Source: Aristaeella lactis
Lineage (GTDB): Bacteria; Bacillota; Clostridia; Christensenellales; Aristaeellaceae
Direction: 5' to 3'
Length of the DNA: 64,000 bases
Assembly (NCBI RefSeq): GCF_018118585.1
Contig: NZ_CP069421.1
Span: 1,116,001 to 1,180,000, forward strand
A program made the translations under genes and the position numbers. The stretch's first letter is position 1; each line of letters begins with the position of its first letter. Below the pieces are notes generated by a model. The model saw only the letters and a list, made by a program, of their open reading frames with translations, was not told the origin of the DNA and ran no database searches. This document shows positions 1 to 9,487 of the stretch, one piece after another.

Positions 1-31
1 TTTATTATTAAACAGAATATATATCATTTCT

Positions 32-1222
32 TTATTTTTTATTCAAAAGGCCCCATCTTCTCATCCATATCATCCTGCTATCATATTCCTGCATAGACGC
101 TATAGGCTTTCGGATTGTTACTCTTTCCTTCAAAAATACGTGTCTTTTTATTTGTCGCCACCATCGATGTATCCAAGCAATAGGCAGCAACAGTTTGCTA
201 TGTTTTAAATATCCATAAATATTTGTTCTGCTTAATACTTTCCATGATGGAAAAAATTCTTTCATGTATTGGCATATTAATGCCAGCCTGGGAAACCTGG
301 TATTACGCATCTCATTTACTGATGCACCAATTATATTATCCTTGTTATCAAATCCAAATACACCGTTACTTATGATTATCTGTGTTGCTTCTGCAAAAAA
401 AACTTCGTCTATTTTTACAGCCATTGGTGTTTGAAGTCCAAACCATCGTTCAATAAACCCAAAACATTTTTTTGCAAAACGATACATGCCTGTAGATTTA
501 AGATGTTCTTTTAACCAGTTCCAATCTATATCAATCTTTTGTACGACAACTGCTAAATCCATAAATTGACGGAATCCAACGCCAGAATTCATAAAATGTT
601 TACGTAGATGAAAAATAAGGAAAAGTAAATGAAAACTCCAGTTTATCTCATGATTTTCCACATATCTCCAACAATTGTTAAAAAACAAATCATGTCCTTC
701 CTCATTTACGTTTTCTTCATATACAAGTCGATCATGGAGTTCCAATTCTATTCCGTTTTTATAATACTGCCATTCTCTATCATCTTGTTTTGATCTGCAC
801 TCATACCCGTTTTGTATTAATATATCATTACACGAATCTCGATCTTCTCTGTGTATAACAAGATCTATATCTCCCATGGAACGTAGTTTCGGTGATGGAT
901 ATAATTCTGCTATGATCGGTCCTTTTACAACAAAATACGATATATTTTTCTCTGAAAGCGCCTTTTTAACAGAATCAAAATCATTATCTCTTTTAGCAGC
1001 ATAAAAAAGTGTAGCCATAGCTTCTTTTCTAAATGTCAGCTGCATTTCTATAGGCATACAATTCCTGGCTTGTTCAAAAACAATGCCACTCACCTGGTGT
1101 GTAAGAGCATATGAATGTATAACATTCCAATCCATATTATCTACACACCCTGTTTCCCGTCCATTCAGGTGATCTGACAGGATTTGTATGAAGAATGATT
1201 GTTCTTTTGTCATTTTCCCCAC
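32..1222 (-). CDS. Predicted nucleotidyltransferase (NTP_transf_5-like)
   Basis: A 396-residue protein that fits the uncharacterised nucleotidyltransferase family of Pfam PF14907. Seen: Lys100-Gly101, then Arg114 and the GDIDLVIH stretch (Asp118, Asp120), the KG..R..GD.D pattern in which the aspartates would bind the metal. No signal peptide or clear membrane segment. Members of this family are common in capsule and exopolysaccharide loci, but their substrate is not known. Here it is the last gene of the polysaccharide operon before the window edge, 6 nt after capF. The gene is AT-rich like the glycosyltransferase cassette and unlike capEGF beside it. Function beyond the fold is not inferred. 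Confidence 0.8.
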   Translation of the reverse strand: MGKMTKEQSFFIQILSDHLNGRETGCVDNMDWNVIHSYALTHQVSGIVFEQARNCMPIEMQLTFRKEAMATLFYAAKRDNDFDSVKKALSEKNISYFVVKGPIIAELYPSPKLRSMGDIDLVIHREDRDSCNDILIQNGYECRSKQDDREWQYYKNGIELELHDRLVYEENVNEEGHDLFFNNCWRYVENHEINWSFHLLFLIFHLRKHFMNSGVGFRQFMDLAVVVQKIDIDWNWLKEHLKSTGMYRFAKKCFGFIERWFGLQTPMAVKIDEVFFAEATQIIISNGVFGFDNKDNIIGASVNEMRNTRFPRLALICQYMKEFFPSWKVLSRTNIYGYLKHSKLLLPIAWIHRWWRQIKRHVFLKERVTIRKPIASMQEYDSRMIWMRRWGLLNKK

Positions 1223-1228
1223 CCGTTC

Positions 1229-2425
1229 TTATACAGGTTCCCCAAACGTATCCGGCCTCTGTGGATTAAACACTTCATTACACGTCATAACCGTAACCAG
1301 ATCTTCTGTCTCCGACAGATTAATAATGTTATGCGTCCATCCCGGGATCATATAGATGGCTTCGATTTTGTCACCAGACACTTCAAACTCGACCATCTCA
1401 TTGGTATTGATGTTCCGTTCCTGGATGAGTCCATGGCCGTGAACTACGATAAACTGTTCCCATTTGCTGTTATGCCAGTGTTGGCCTTTGGTAATACCGG
1501 GCTTGCTGATATTGATTGAAACCTGTCCACAATCCTTTGTATGAACCAGTTCCGTAAAACTTCCGCGGTTGTCGCAGTTCATCTTTAGTTGGTATTTAAA
1601 TGCTTCTTTAGGAAGATATGTCAGATATAAGGAAAACAGCTTCTTAGCGAAAGATCCTTCCGGCATCTTTGGCATCAGAAGGGTGATCGGCTGCTGTTTG
1701 AATTCCTGAAGAAGATCAATGATTTCTCCAAGTGTTACCTTGTGTGTTATCGGTACATAACAGTATCTGCCGTTCGGATTCTCCACGGGTTCCAGCCCGT
1801 CATATTCGCAGTGCTTCTCTTTCCCTTCCAGAAGATCCAGCATACCCTCGACAAGGTCATCAATATAGAGCAGTTCCACTACGTTATTTCGATCAGATAC
1901 GGTATAGGGCAGATCATTGGCCACCGCGTTGCAGAAGGTGGATACTGCAGAATTGTAATTTGGTCTGCTGTGTCCCATAAGGTTCGGAAAACGATATACT
2001 GCTATCTTTACGTTCTTTTCTTTCCCGTATTTGAAGAACAGTTCTTCACCAGCCAGTTTGCTCTTGCCGTAATCGCTTTCTCCATATCGGCCGATCAGTG
2101 TTGCCTGGATGGAAGATGAGAGCATTACCGGTGCTTTGTTGTCGCATTTCTGTAGTGTTTCCAGCAAAGTGGAAGCAAAGCCAAAGTTGCCAGTCATGAA
2201 TTCAGACTGGTCTTTGGGTCTGTTTACGCCGGCCAGGTTGAATACGAAGTCTGCTTTCCGGCAGTATTCTTTCAATTCTTCCTGCGTATTATCTATGTCA
2301 TAGGAATAAATCTCTTCAATCTGCAGATCAGGCCTGGTACGGTTCTTCCCGTCCCGGATGTTCTTCAGATTGTTGACAAGGGCAGTACCTACCATGCCTT
2401 TGGCACCGGTTACCAGAATCCTCAC
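1229..2425 (-). CDS. capF: UDP-2-acetamido-2,6-dideoxy-hexulose reductase CapF
   Basis: Bifunctional enzyme of UDP-N-acetyl-L-fucosamine synthesis: an N-terminal SDR domain starting ILVTGAKGMVG (NAD(P)-binding glycine motif) and a C-terminal cupin with the metal-type pattern GQHWHNSKWEQF. CapF reduces the 4-keto sugar made by CapE before CapG epimerises C2. I chose the GTG at 2425 (398 residues) rather than upstream ATGs because GGAGG lies 8 nt before it and the GTG overlaps the capG stop as GTGA, which implies translational coupling. The length is close to that of characterised CapF. Order on this strand is capE, capG, capF. Confidence 0.93.
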   Translation of the reverse strand: MRILVTGAKGMVGTALVNNLKNIRDGKNRTRPDLQIEEIYSYDIDNTQEELKEYCRKADFVFNLAGVNRPKDQSEFMTGNFGFASTLLETLQKCDNKAPVMLSSSIQATLIGRYGESDYGKSKLAGEELFFKYGKEKNVKIAVYRFPNLMGHSRPNYNSAVSTFCNAVANDLPYTVSDRNNVVELLYIDDLVEGMLDLLEGKEKHCEYDGLEPVENPNGRYCYVPITHKVTLGEIIDLLQEFKQQPITLLMPKMPEGSFAKKLFSLYLTYLPKEAFKYQLKMNCDNRGSFTELVHTKDCGQVSINISKPGITKGQHWHNSKWEQFIVVHGHGLIQERNINTNEMVEFEVSGDKIEAIYMIPGWTHNIINLSETEDLVTVMTCNEVFNPQRPDTFGEPV

Positions 2426-3585
2426 GATTCTTTCCTCCATACCATCTTGTTCACTACATTGACATAGCTCTGGATAATCCTGACCACCTTCATACTGACG
2501 CATTCATCTGTATAATCCGCGCAGGGCTGCCCCAGGATATTCTTCTGTTTCATATCGATTGCCATATCCGTTGCCTGGAGCAGCTCTTGGGTAGAGATGC
2601 CAGCCAGGATAAAGTCTCCTGCTTCCAGGGCTTCCGGACGCTCAGTGGAAGTCCGGATGCATACCGCCGCGATCGGGTGACCTATGGAAAGATAGAAAGA
2701 GCTTTCCTCCGGCAGGGTTCCCGAGTCGGAAACAACGGCCAGGGCATTCATCTGCAGTTTGTTGTAATCATTGAATCCAAGGGGTTCATTGACCCTTACC
2801 CTGGGATCCAGTTCAAAGCCGCTTGCTTCCAGCTTCTTTCTGGAACGAGGGTGGCAGGAATAAAGGATCGGAACATTATACTTCTCTGCAAGTGTATTGA
2901 TTGCTGTAAACAGAGAATTGAAGTTCTTGTCTGTATCTATATTCTCTTCCCTGTGAGCTGAAAGAAGAATGTATTTGTTGGGTTCGAGTTCCATCCTGTC
3001 CAGTACATCACTTGCCAGAATCTTATCCAGGTTTCCGTGCAAGACCTCCGCCATCGGGGAACCTGTTACATAAGTCCGTTCCTTGGGCATTCCCATTTCA
3101 TGCAGATACTTCCGTGCCGGTTCACTGTATGGAAGATTCACGTCTGAGATAACATCCACGATACGGCGGTTCGTTTCCTCCGGCAGGCATTCATCCTTGC
3201 AACGGTTTCCAGCTTCCATATGGAAAATCGGTATATGAAGACGTTTGGCTGAAATGGCGGAAAGGCAGGAATTGGTATCTCCCAAAATCAGCAGGGCATC
3301 CGGTTTGATCTCGTTCATTAGTTCGTAGGACTTCGCAATAATGTTTCCGCAAGTCTGACCCAGATTCTCTCCTACCGCGTCCATATAAATATCCGGACCG
3401 CCCAGGTCAAAATCACTCCAGAACACATCATTCAGGTTCTTGTCATAGTTCTGGCCGGTATGGGCCACGATACAGTCAAAGTATTCCCTGCACCGTTTGA
3501 TCGTAGCAGCGAGACGGATAATCTCCGGACGGGTTCCTACGATAATCAGGAGCTTAATCTTACCGTTATTCTTCCATTCAGTCAT
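2422..3585 (-). CDS. capG: UDP-N-acetylglucosamine 2-epimerase-type enzyme CapG
   Basis: A 387-residue non-hydrolysing UDP-HexNAc 2-epimerase. Seen: IVGTRPEIIRLA at the N-terminus, HTGQNYD, GDTNSCLS and HMEAGNRC, followed by PEETNRRIVD, all typical of the WecB/CapG/FnlC fold. Between capE and capF the expected job is C2 epimerisation of UDP-N-acetyl-6-deoxytalosamine to UDP-L-FucNAc. GAGGATAAAAGTAT precedes the ATG. The start lies 12 nt after the capE stop, and its stop overlaps the capF GTG. Alone it could be a WecB making UDP-ManNAc; the neighbours make CapG the better reading. Confidence 0.92.
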   Translation of the reverse strand: MTEWKNNGKIKLLIIVGTRPEIIRLAATIKRCREYFDCIVAHTGQNYDKNLNDVFWSDFDLGGPDIYMDAVGENLGQTCGNIIAKSYELMNEIKPDALLILGDTNSCLSAISAKRLHIPIFHMEAGNRCKDECLPEETNRRIVDVISDVNLPYSEPARKYLHEMGMPKERTYVTGSPMAEVLHGNLDKILASDVLDRMELEPNKYILLSAHREENIDTDKNFNSLFTAINTLAEKYNVPILYSCHPRSRKKLEASGFELDPRVRVNEPLGFNDYNKLQMNALAVVSDSGTLPEESSFYLSIGHPIAAVCIRTSTERPEALEAGDFILAGISTQELLQATDMAIDMKQKNILGQPCADYTDECVSMKVVRIIQSYVNVVNKMVWRKES

Positions 3586-3597
3586 ATACTTTTATCC

Positions 3598-4635
3598 TCA
3601 CTTGTTAGCCAGAGCTTCTTTTACATAATCTGTTGTCAGGATCTTTTCAACAACGCCGTCTACATCCAGCAATCTTGTGTTATGACTAGTATAACTCTCA
3701 TCCGCTTCTGTCACAACTTCGCCTTTGACGAAGTACTTATCATAGTTCAGATCACGGGTATCAGCTGCTACTCGGAAGTAATTGCCCATATCTTCGGAAC
3801 GAAGTCGTTCTTCCCTGGTCATGAGAGTTTCATACAGTTTCTCCCCATGACGGGTACCGATGATGTTGGTACCTGTATCACCAAAGAGTCTCTGGACACC
3901 CTTGGCAAGGTCTCCTATTGTGCTGGCATCGGCCTTCTGGATAAAGAGATCACCGGGATTTGCATGTTCAAAGGCAAAACGCACCAGTTCTACTGCCTCA
4001 TCCAGGTTCATGAGGAATCTGGTCATAGCCGGATTGGTAATGGTAATCGGATTGCCGGCTTTAATCTGGTCAATAAAGAGCGGAATAACTGATCCTCGGG
4101 AGCACATAACATTACCATAACGTGTACAGCAGATCACTGTACCTCCGCGATCTGCAGCCACACGAGCATTGGCTGTAATAACATGTTCCATCATGGCTTT
4201 GGAAATACCCATGGCGTTGATCGGGTATGCTGCTTTATCTGTAGAAAGGCAAACAACACGTTTCACACCGGCATCTATGGCAGCGTGGAGAACATTGTCT
4301 GTTCCTTCCACGTTGGTCTTCACAGCCTGCATCGGGAAAAATTCACAGGATGGAACCTGTTTCAGAGCAGCAGCATGGAAGATGTAGTCAACACCAGGCA
4401 TAGCATCTGCCACTGAACGCGGATCCCGGACATCTCCTACATAAAACTTCACTTTGGAAGCGTATTCGGGATATTTGGCTTGAATCTCATGGCGCATATC
4501 ATCCTGCTTCTTTTCGTCGCGAGAGAAGATACGGATTTGGCCGATGTCTGAAGTCAGGAAATGTTTCAGGACGGTGTGACCGAAGGAACCAGTACCGCCA
4601 GTAATTAAAAGTGTTGCTTGATTAAAAGCGCTCAT
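3598..4635 (-). CDS. capE: UDP-GlcNAc 4,6-dehydratase (5-inverting) CapE
   Basis: A 345-residue short-chain dehydrogenase of the CapE/FnlA/FlaA1 type. Seen: nucleotide-binding LITGGTGSFGHTVL, then FSRDEKKQDDMRHE and a conserved MGISKAMMEHV segment holding the catalytic Met-x-x-x-Lys of this subfamily. It removes water from UDP-GlcNAc and inverts C5, giving the L-arabino 4-keto intermediate used by CapF. It starts the capE-capG-capF set, with GGGAG upstream of the ATG. Codon use is less AT-rich than in the glycosyltransferase genes on its upstream side. FlaA1/PseB-type enzymes are the alternative; the CapF partner argues for CapE. Confidence 0.93.
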   Translation of the reverse strand: MSAFNQATLLITGGTGSFGHTVLKHFLTSDIGQIRIFSRDEKKQDDMRHEIQAKYPEYASKVKFYVGDVRDPRSVADAMPGVDYIFHAAALKQVPSCEFFPMQAVKTNVEGTDNVLHAAIDAGVKRVVCLSTDKAAYPINAMGISKAMMEHVITANARVAADRGGTVICCTRYGNVMCSRGSVIPLFIDQIKAGNPITITNPAMTRFLMNLDEAVELVRFAFEHANPGDLFIQKADASTIGDLAKGVQRLFGDTGTNIIGTRHGEKLYETLMTREERLRSEDMGNYFRVAADTRDLNYDKYFVKGEVVTEADESYTSHNTRLLDVDGVVEKILTTDYVKEALANK

Positions 4636-4713
4636 ATCTAAACTCCCATAAAATCAGTAGTTTTAGGCTATTTGTTGAAAGTTTAATTTAAGGTTCTAGA
4701 TTGATTTAAATCC

Positions 4714-5625
4714 TTATTCCCTCCGTTTATTCAACGGTAATTCAATCCAATTACCTAATAGGGAATCATTACCTTCATAATAAAATTTCCCGAATCCCGA
4801 AGCTGGATAAAAAGTCATTTCACCAAAGTATACCTTATTATCTACTTCGTAAAAATCTACTCTTACAAATGGAATAGAAACTGATAGTTTTTCAGCCAAT
4901 TCAATCATTAATTTAAGATTTTTCGGTGCATCAATTACTTTGGAATGGTCTGGTGGACAAACAATTTCTCCGATTTGCAACAGTTTGGCGTCAACATCAT
5001 AATAATTTGCTTTATGATTAATAAACCGATCAAAGTCGATCTTATAGCACCTAACTCTCCCATTAAAACAAAAAAACTTGTAATCTCTGACTTCTCCATA
5101 GTATTTATCCACTAATAGTTTCTCAGCAAATACTTTGGGTTGAATTTGTTTGTATGGCCATTCTCTCCCAGGGAAATAATAATTTCTTTTCAAACTGGAT
5201 TGAATAATGCTTTCTGCGCTTTTGTAATCAAATTCTTCTTTACTTTTGCATATTACAATCCCTCCACTATCATGATTGCATTTTAGAACAAATTTATCTG
5301 GCAACTGATTGAAATCAATCTCGTGGAATGAATTCCATTGCCCCAAAGATGGAATAATATACTGTTCCCCTATTATTTTGCCTATATAATTTTTGGCGCT
5401 AATCTTATCTACCATTTCAGAGTAGCACGGTTTGCGATCGTATAGTTTTAACCATTGCAGCTTTTCATTAAATGTTCGCGGATTATGGAGATCTAATGGG
5501 TATCCAAAAGATTTTAAAAACATGCATTTTATATATAACTTATCTGGAATAAAACATCCAAACCCATGCTCTTGCAAACCAAGTATTACTTGCTCCGGAT
5601 GCTTAATATAATCAATTATATGCAT
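4714..5625 (-). CDS. TupA-like ATP-grasp protein
   Basis: A 303-residue protein of the TupA-like ATP-grasp family (Pfam PF14305), often mislabelled as a glycosyltransferase. Seen: the family signature NPRTFNEKLQWLKLYDRKP near residue 50, PDKFVLKCNHDSGG as the ATP-grasp lysine region, and a C-terminal VRVDFYEVDNKVYFGEMTF holding the metal-binding Asp and Glu. TupA was named for teichuronopeptide synthesis, so ligation of an amino acid or similar group to the glycan is a reasonable guess; the substrate is unknown. Paralogous to the gene at 8311-9270, with a flippase and a GT2 gene between them. Confidence 0.85.
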   Translation of the reverse strand: MHIIDYIKHPEQVILGLQEHGFGCFIPDKLYIKCMFLKSFGYPLDLHNPRTFNEKLQWLKLYDRKPCYSEMVDKISAKNYIGKIIGEQYIIPSLGQWNSFHEIDFNQLPDKFVLKCNHDSGGIVICKSKEEFDYKSAESIIQSSLKRNYYFPGREWPYKQIQPKVFAEKLLVDKYYGEVRDYKFFCFNGRVRCYKIDFDRFINHKANYYDVDAKLLQIGEIVCPPDHSKVIDAPKNLKLMIELAEKLSVSIPFVRVDFYEVDNKVYFGEMTFYPASGFGKFYYEGNDSLLGNWIELPLNKRRE

Positions 5626-5642
5626 AGATTGTCTCCATCATT

Positions 5643-7076
5643 TTATTTTTTTATAAGTTTACCAATCATTGTCTTTACAAACATAAAGCACTCTCTATTG
5701 AAAATGAATGAAAGCAGGGTATATGTAATCACACCAATTATAAATTGTAAAACTAGTATTAATACCATTTTTAGCTCAAAAAGGCTCAGTCCCCAAACAA
5801 TTGCACCCATAATCATAGAAAAGATTATAGGTTTATAAACATCCGATAATTGCTCTGTGAAAGAATAACCAATAAGCTTTCGTATAATACTAGCCGAAAT
5901 AATCAGTTCTATTATACTGATAATAGGAACTGTCAATGCAATCCAAATAACCCCATATCTAATTGATAAGAACAGCAAAATCATACCAATTCCCTTTTGG
6001 ATAAACTGTAATTTCAAATAGATATCGCTTCGACCAATAGAATTGATAACATTGTTATACACATAAATAGTAGGCCATAATGCATAATCTGCACAAAAGA
6101 TAAATAGATATGGTACACATGGCAGCCATTTTTCAGTCAACAATACCTCAACCAGCGCTTTCCCACAAACCGCCAGCCCAACCAAAAAAGGCCATATAAC
6201 GAAATTCGCAACCTTATTCGCTCTTCTGGCTATACTTTTAATCGTAGAAAGGTTGTCTTGTTCTTTGGATAATGTGGGAAGTAAAACGCTATTAATGGAT
6301 GTAATAATATTCGGAACTATTTTCGCGGGTATCTCATAGCTTCTATTGTAAAACGCCAAATCGGCGGCTGTGTATACTTTTCCTATCAATAACTGTCGAA
6401 TTTCGGTGTAAACTGTAGATAATAATCTTGCCACGAGAAGTTTCCACCCATATGAAAACAGTCCTTTCAAGCGCCTCATTGAAAAACACTTTTTAGGGCG
6501 CCATTTCACAGTAATCCAAAGTATTATTGTGTCTATAGTCTGGTTAAAAAGATTCTGTGCAACTATCGCCCACACTCCAAATCCCATATAGGCCATTGTG
6601 ATTCCTATAATAGCTGCTCCAACCGTGCCCGCCAATGTTGCATAAAAGAATTTTTTGAATAACAGATATCTCGAAACATATGCTTGCTGGACACATTTTA
6701 TACCAGATATCAGCAATGATAATCCAAGGACTCGCACTATTGGTGTGAGCTCGTCTATGCCATAGAATAATGAAATATAAGGAGCTCCCAAAAAAAGTAG
6801 AGCATAGAGTGAAAAACAGATTATAATGTTAAAATAGAAAACTGAAGAAAAGTCTAAATCGTCCGCATTCTTTTTTTGGATTAACGCGGTTCCAAGTCCA
6901 CTATCGACAAAAACCTGGAGAATTGTCGTAAATACTAATACATATGCTACTATGCCATAAACACTGGGCTCAAGTAATCTCGCTAACACAAGGGATACGA
7001 TTAATGTGACTCCTTGCGCGCCCATGCGTTCCATCAAGCGCCACAAAAAATTAGAGGCGAGTTTTTTATTGTCCAT
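5643..7076 (-). CDS. Wzx-type polysaccharide flippase
   Basis: A 477-residue polytopic protein of the MOP/polysaccharide transport superfamily (Wzx/WzxC type), with hydrophobic segments along its whole length and a conserved N-terminal SNFLWRLMERMGAQGVTLI. It would move undecaprenyl-linked repeat units across the membrane for polymerisation by the protein at 10665-12023. I placed the start at 7076: GGGAAGG lies upstream and the first 11 bases overlap the end of the GT2 gene. An in-frame start 39 nt further up has no comparable site. It is the only flippase in the window. Confidence 0.9.
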   Translation of the reverse strand: MDNKKLASNFLWRLMERMGAQGVTLIVSLVLARLLEPSVYGIVAYVLVFTTILQVFVDSGLGTALIQKKNADDLDFSSVFYFNIIICFSLYALLFLGAPYISLFYGIDELTPIVRVLGLSLLISGIKCVQQAYVSRYLLFKKFFYATLAGTVGAAIIGITMAYMGFGVWAIVAQNLFNQTIDTIILWITVKWRPKKCFSMRRLKGLFSYGWKLLVARLLSTVYTEIRQLLIGKVYTAADLAFYNRSYEIPAKIVPNIITSINSVLLPTLSKEQDNLSTIKSIARRANKVANFVIWPFLVGLAVCGKALVEVLLTEKWLPCVPYLFIFCADYALWPTIYVYNNVINSIGRSDIYLKLQFIQKGIGMILLFLSIRYGVIWIALTVPIISIIELIISASIIRKLIGYSFTEQLSDVYKPIIFSMIMGAIVWGLSLFELKMVLILVLQFIIGVITYTLLSFIFNRECFMFVKTMIGKLIKK

Positions 7077-8079
7077 ATTGACCTTCCCGTATATGACTAT
7101 TAAATCTACTCGCAATAATTGCTTTAAACAAAAGCAATGAAAATGCTCTTCTAAAGAGATTTATTCTGTCACGTATATTAATGCTATTCCTATCTTTCAG
7201 CCTCGTATATATTCTTACACATCGAATTTTAATAACTCTTTTTAATGCGACTTTGGAGTACACTTTATTTTGTCTGTTCTTCGTTTCAATTTCACTGAAT
7301 AATGCAAGCACTCTGTATAATTCATTACTGTTCTCTATCAAGCCTGTTTCAAGATAATTTATTACAAAACTAAAATCTTTATCGTTAATATCAATACCTA
7401 ATTGTTGTAATTCATTGATCTTTACTTGTGTTGCAAATGCCAACTGATCTGTTTTGCCTATGTTTGATATTTGCAAATGATGATATCTAAATGAGACAAG
7501 TGGTTCTGCTATTGTAAAAAAGCGCTTGCCTTCACGAAATAATCTCGTCCATAATTCATAGTCCTGAGCTTTCTTATAATTGATATTATATTTTGTCCCG
7601 TCATTTCTAAACATTACGGACGAGTGTGTAATAGGATTGAAAAATAACAAGGTTGCAGCTATGTCATCATGTTTTAATGGGGGTTTATTTATCCCACTCC
7701 TGTTACCAATTGCTTTTACATATGAACATACCATAAATATGTCCGGATTAGAATCGAGAACGATCACCTGTTTTTCCAGTCTGGATAAGTCGGAAACATC
7801 ATCCGCATCCAATCTTGCAATATACTCTCCACTTGATCTTTCGATCATACTGTTAAGATTGGCTGTAAGTCCTTGCTGCTTATTATTCTCAATAACAATT
7901 AGGCGATCATCATGATAGCTTTTTAGTATTTTCAGCGTATCGTCTGTAGAGCAATCATCTGTAACTAACAGTTCGAAATCACCCATGGTCTGATTTAATA
8001 TACTATCTACAGCTTCTCGAATAAACGCTTGAGCATTATATGCAGACATTATGACGCTAACTTTAGTCTTATTCATCAT
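7066..8079 (-). CDS. Family 2 glycosyltransferase
   Basis: A 337-residue GT-A inverting glycosyltransferase. Seen: VSVIMSAYNAQAFIREAVDS at the N-terminus, LLVTDDCSTDDT, and the nucleotide-sugar and metal motif ARLDADDVSD near residue 95. Later ITHSSVMFRN and the QDYELWTRL acceptor region are typical of capsule GT2 enzymes. Two ATGs are in tandem (8079 and 8076), with GGAGG 8 nt upstream inside a short preceding open frame. Donor and acceptor cannot be read from sequence. Confidence 0.9.
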   Translation of the reverse strand: MMNKTKVSVIMSAYNAQAFIREAVDSILNQTMGDFELLVTDDCSTDDTLKILKSYHDDRLIVIENNKQQGLTANLNSMIERSSGEYIARLDADDVSDLSRLEKQVIVLDSNPDIFMVCSYVKAIGNRSGINKPPLKHDDIAATLLFFNPITHSSVMFRNDGTKYNINYKKAQDYELWTRLFREGKRFFTIAEPLVSFRYHHLQISNIGKTDQLAFATQVKINELQQLGIDINDKDFSFVINYLETGLIENSNELYRVLALFSEIETKNRQNKVYSKVALKRVIKIRCVRIYTRLKDRNSINIRDRINLFRRAFSLLLFKAIIASRFNSHIREGQYGQ

Positions 8080-8214
8080 CTACAGTACCTCCATATATAC
8101 ATTTTCATACTTTCTGCAATAATAGCCTCGTTGTTGAATCCGAGATTGGTAATAAACTCCCGCAATTCCCATTTCTCGTAGGCTTTTTTTGCTAAAATGG
8201 CCATCTATGGTCAT
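8080..8214 (-). CDS. Small ORF of 44 residues, possible gene remnant
   Basis: A short frame, MTIDGHFSKKSLREMG at the start and KYENVYMEVL at the end. Its ATG overlaps the stop of the preceding open fragment (ATGA), and its TAG directly touches the ATG of the GT2 gene. Its last codons contain the GGAGG that serves the GT2 gene. It has no strong ribosome binding site of its own. I do not recognise the product; it could be a translated spacer peptide or the tail of a decayed gene in a second frame. Confidence 0.3.
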   Translation of the reverse strand: MTIDGHFSKKSLREMGIAGVYYQSRIQQRGYYCRKYENVYMEVL

Positions 8215-8310
8215 AGTTTGACGGCCTCCAGCATTTTCTGTGCGCCCATAACGTCATGCACATTTCCTGCAATGGATTCGATTAATATGCATAAGTCACA
8301 TCTTAAACGA
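8211..8310 (-). pseudogene. Open C-terminal-like fragment without a start
   Basis: In the frame ending TGA at 8211-8213 the sequence reads LCILIESIAGNVHDVMG followed by AQKMLEAVKL. It looks like the tail of a protein, but it has no usable start and lies between two intact genes. Together with the 44-residue frame next to it, this suggests a gene deleted down to its 3' end. The parent family is not recognisable. Confidence 0.3.
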
Positions 8311-9270
8311 TTATCTTTCTACTATTTTGTCGGGTAAAGGTAGCCACTCTCCCAATTTAACTTCCCATTCTTCTGGAGAAAAAAAACTAAAACCACCTGT
8401 TGGTGTAAATGTCATCTCCGAGAATAGAATTTGATCGTTAACCCAATATAAATCCACTCTGACAAATGGTATCCCTTTTGATAATTTCTTGGAAATTTCA
8501 ATCATTTCATCAAAGTGAGCTGGCTTTTCAAGATCAAAAGGAAGCGGCTCATGATCCGAGCGAAAAAAAGGAGGAGTTTCCCAATCAAGATCTAGCAATG
8601 ACAGCTTCACTACGCCTTTTGCCCCACTAGATACATCTTCAACCGAAACATAAAGAAACTTCGGTTCACCATAGAAACAATAAAATTTGTAATTAATTAA
8701 TGTCCCAGTTGTGTTTTGTGGGTCATCATCTATAAGATACTTTTCGCAAATAAGTCTTGGAACAATATTCTTATATTGCCATTCTCGACATCTATAATAA
8801 TAGTTTTCTTGTAATGCTTTTTTAAGTTCATTATTTACACTTGCAAAATTAATTGCTGACTTGTCACGACATAAACACATACCACAACCAGAATTATGAT
8901 TACATTTAATCACAAACTTGTTTGGAAGTGAGTTGTAATCAATTTGATCAGGATTGTCATATGTTGCAATAAGCGGAATAAGATACTTTTCTCCTATAGT
9001 TTTCTTGACAAAATCCCTGACGCGTATTTTATCTGCCAATTCAGTATATTCTGGTTTATGGTAATATAGTTTCAGCCATTGTATTTTTTCATTAAACCCT
9101 TTTGGTGTCTTCAAATTCAACTTTTTTCCTGTAGCTGACCACCAAAGTAGTTTTAAACATGCTTTATCTGATAAGAAGTTTAGAATTCCAAATCCCATAA
9201 CACTCATATAATAAAATATCAGTCTTGGCCTTTTCATTATTTTTATAGCGCCATGGAAATATTTATTCAT
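8311..9270 (-). CDS. TupA-like ATP-grasp protein, second copy
   Basis: A 319-residue paralogue of the 4714-5625 product. It shares KGFNEKIQWLKLYYHKPEY, NKFVIKCNHNSGCGMCLC and a C-terminal VRVDLYWVNDQILFSEMTF. The glycine-rich CNHNSGCG segment carries extra cysteines absent from the other copy. Both have the ATP-grasp core but differ in their N-terminal 40 residues, so they probably act on different acceptors. SD AGGAGGC lies just before the ATG. A 217-nt AT-rich gap separates it from the GT4 gene upstream. A ligase role in decorating the repeat unit is inferred from the family only. Confidence 0.85.
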   Translation of the reverse strand: MNKYFHGAIKIMKRPRLIFYYMSVMGFGILNFLSDKACLKLLWWSATGKKLNLKTPKGFNEKIQWLKLYYHKPEYTELADKIRVRDFVKKTIGEKYLIPLIATYDNPDQIDYNSLPNKFVIKCNHNSGCGMCLCRDKSAINFASVNNELKKALQENYYYRCREWQYKNIVPRLICEKYLIDDDPQNTTGTLINYKFYCFYGEPKFLYVSVEDVSSGAKGVVKLSLLDLDWETPPFFRSDHEPLPFDLEKPAHFDEMIEISKKLSKGIPFVRVDLYWVNDQILFSEMTFTPTGGFSFFSPEEWEVKLGEWLPLPDKIVER

Positions 9271-9487
9271 TATTTTATGCCTCCTATGCTATATAATAAA
9301 TACAAAGTTTTTCCATATCGACATATCTGTATTCCATCTGTTGCATGTCTTGTTTCCATGAAAATGAAGTTATATTAATCTATTAGCTTTATTATGATAA
9401 TTACTGTATTCAAAATCACAGCCTGTTTTTCATAATATTTTCCCTTCCTGATATATGTAATAATGGGATTAGTTATTTGATGTTATT
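9271..9487. other. AT-rich intergenic gap
   Basis: 217 nt between the GT4 gene and the second ATP-grasp gene. I see no open frame with a ribosome binding site, no strong hairpin with a T-tract and no match to the repeat families found elsewhere in the window. Confidence 0.5.
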
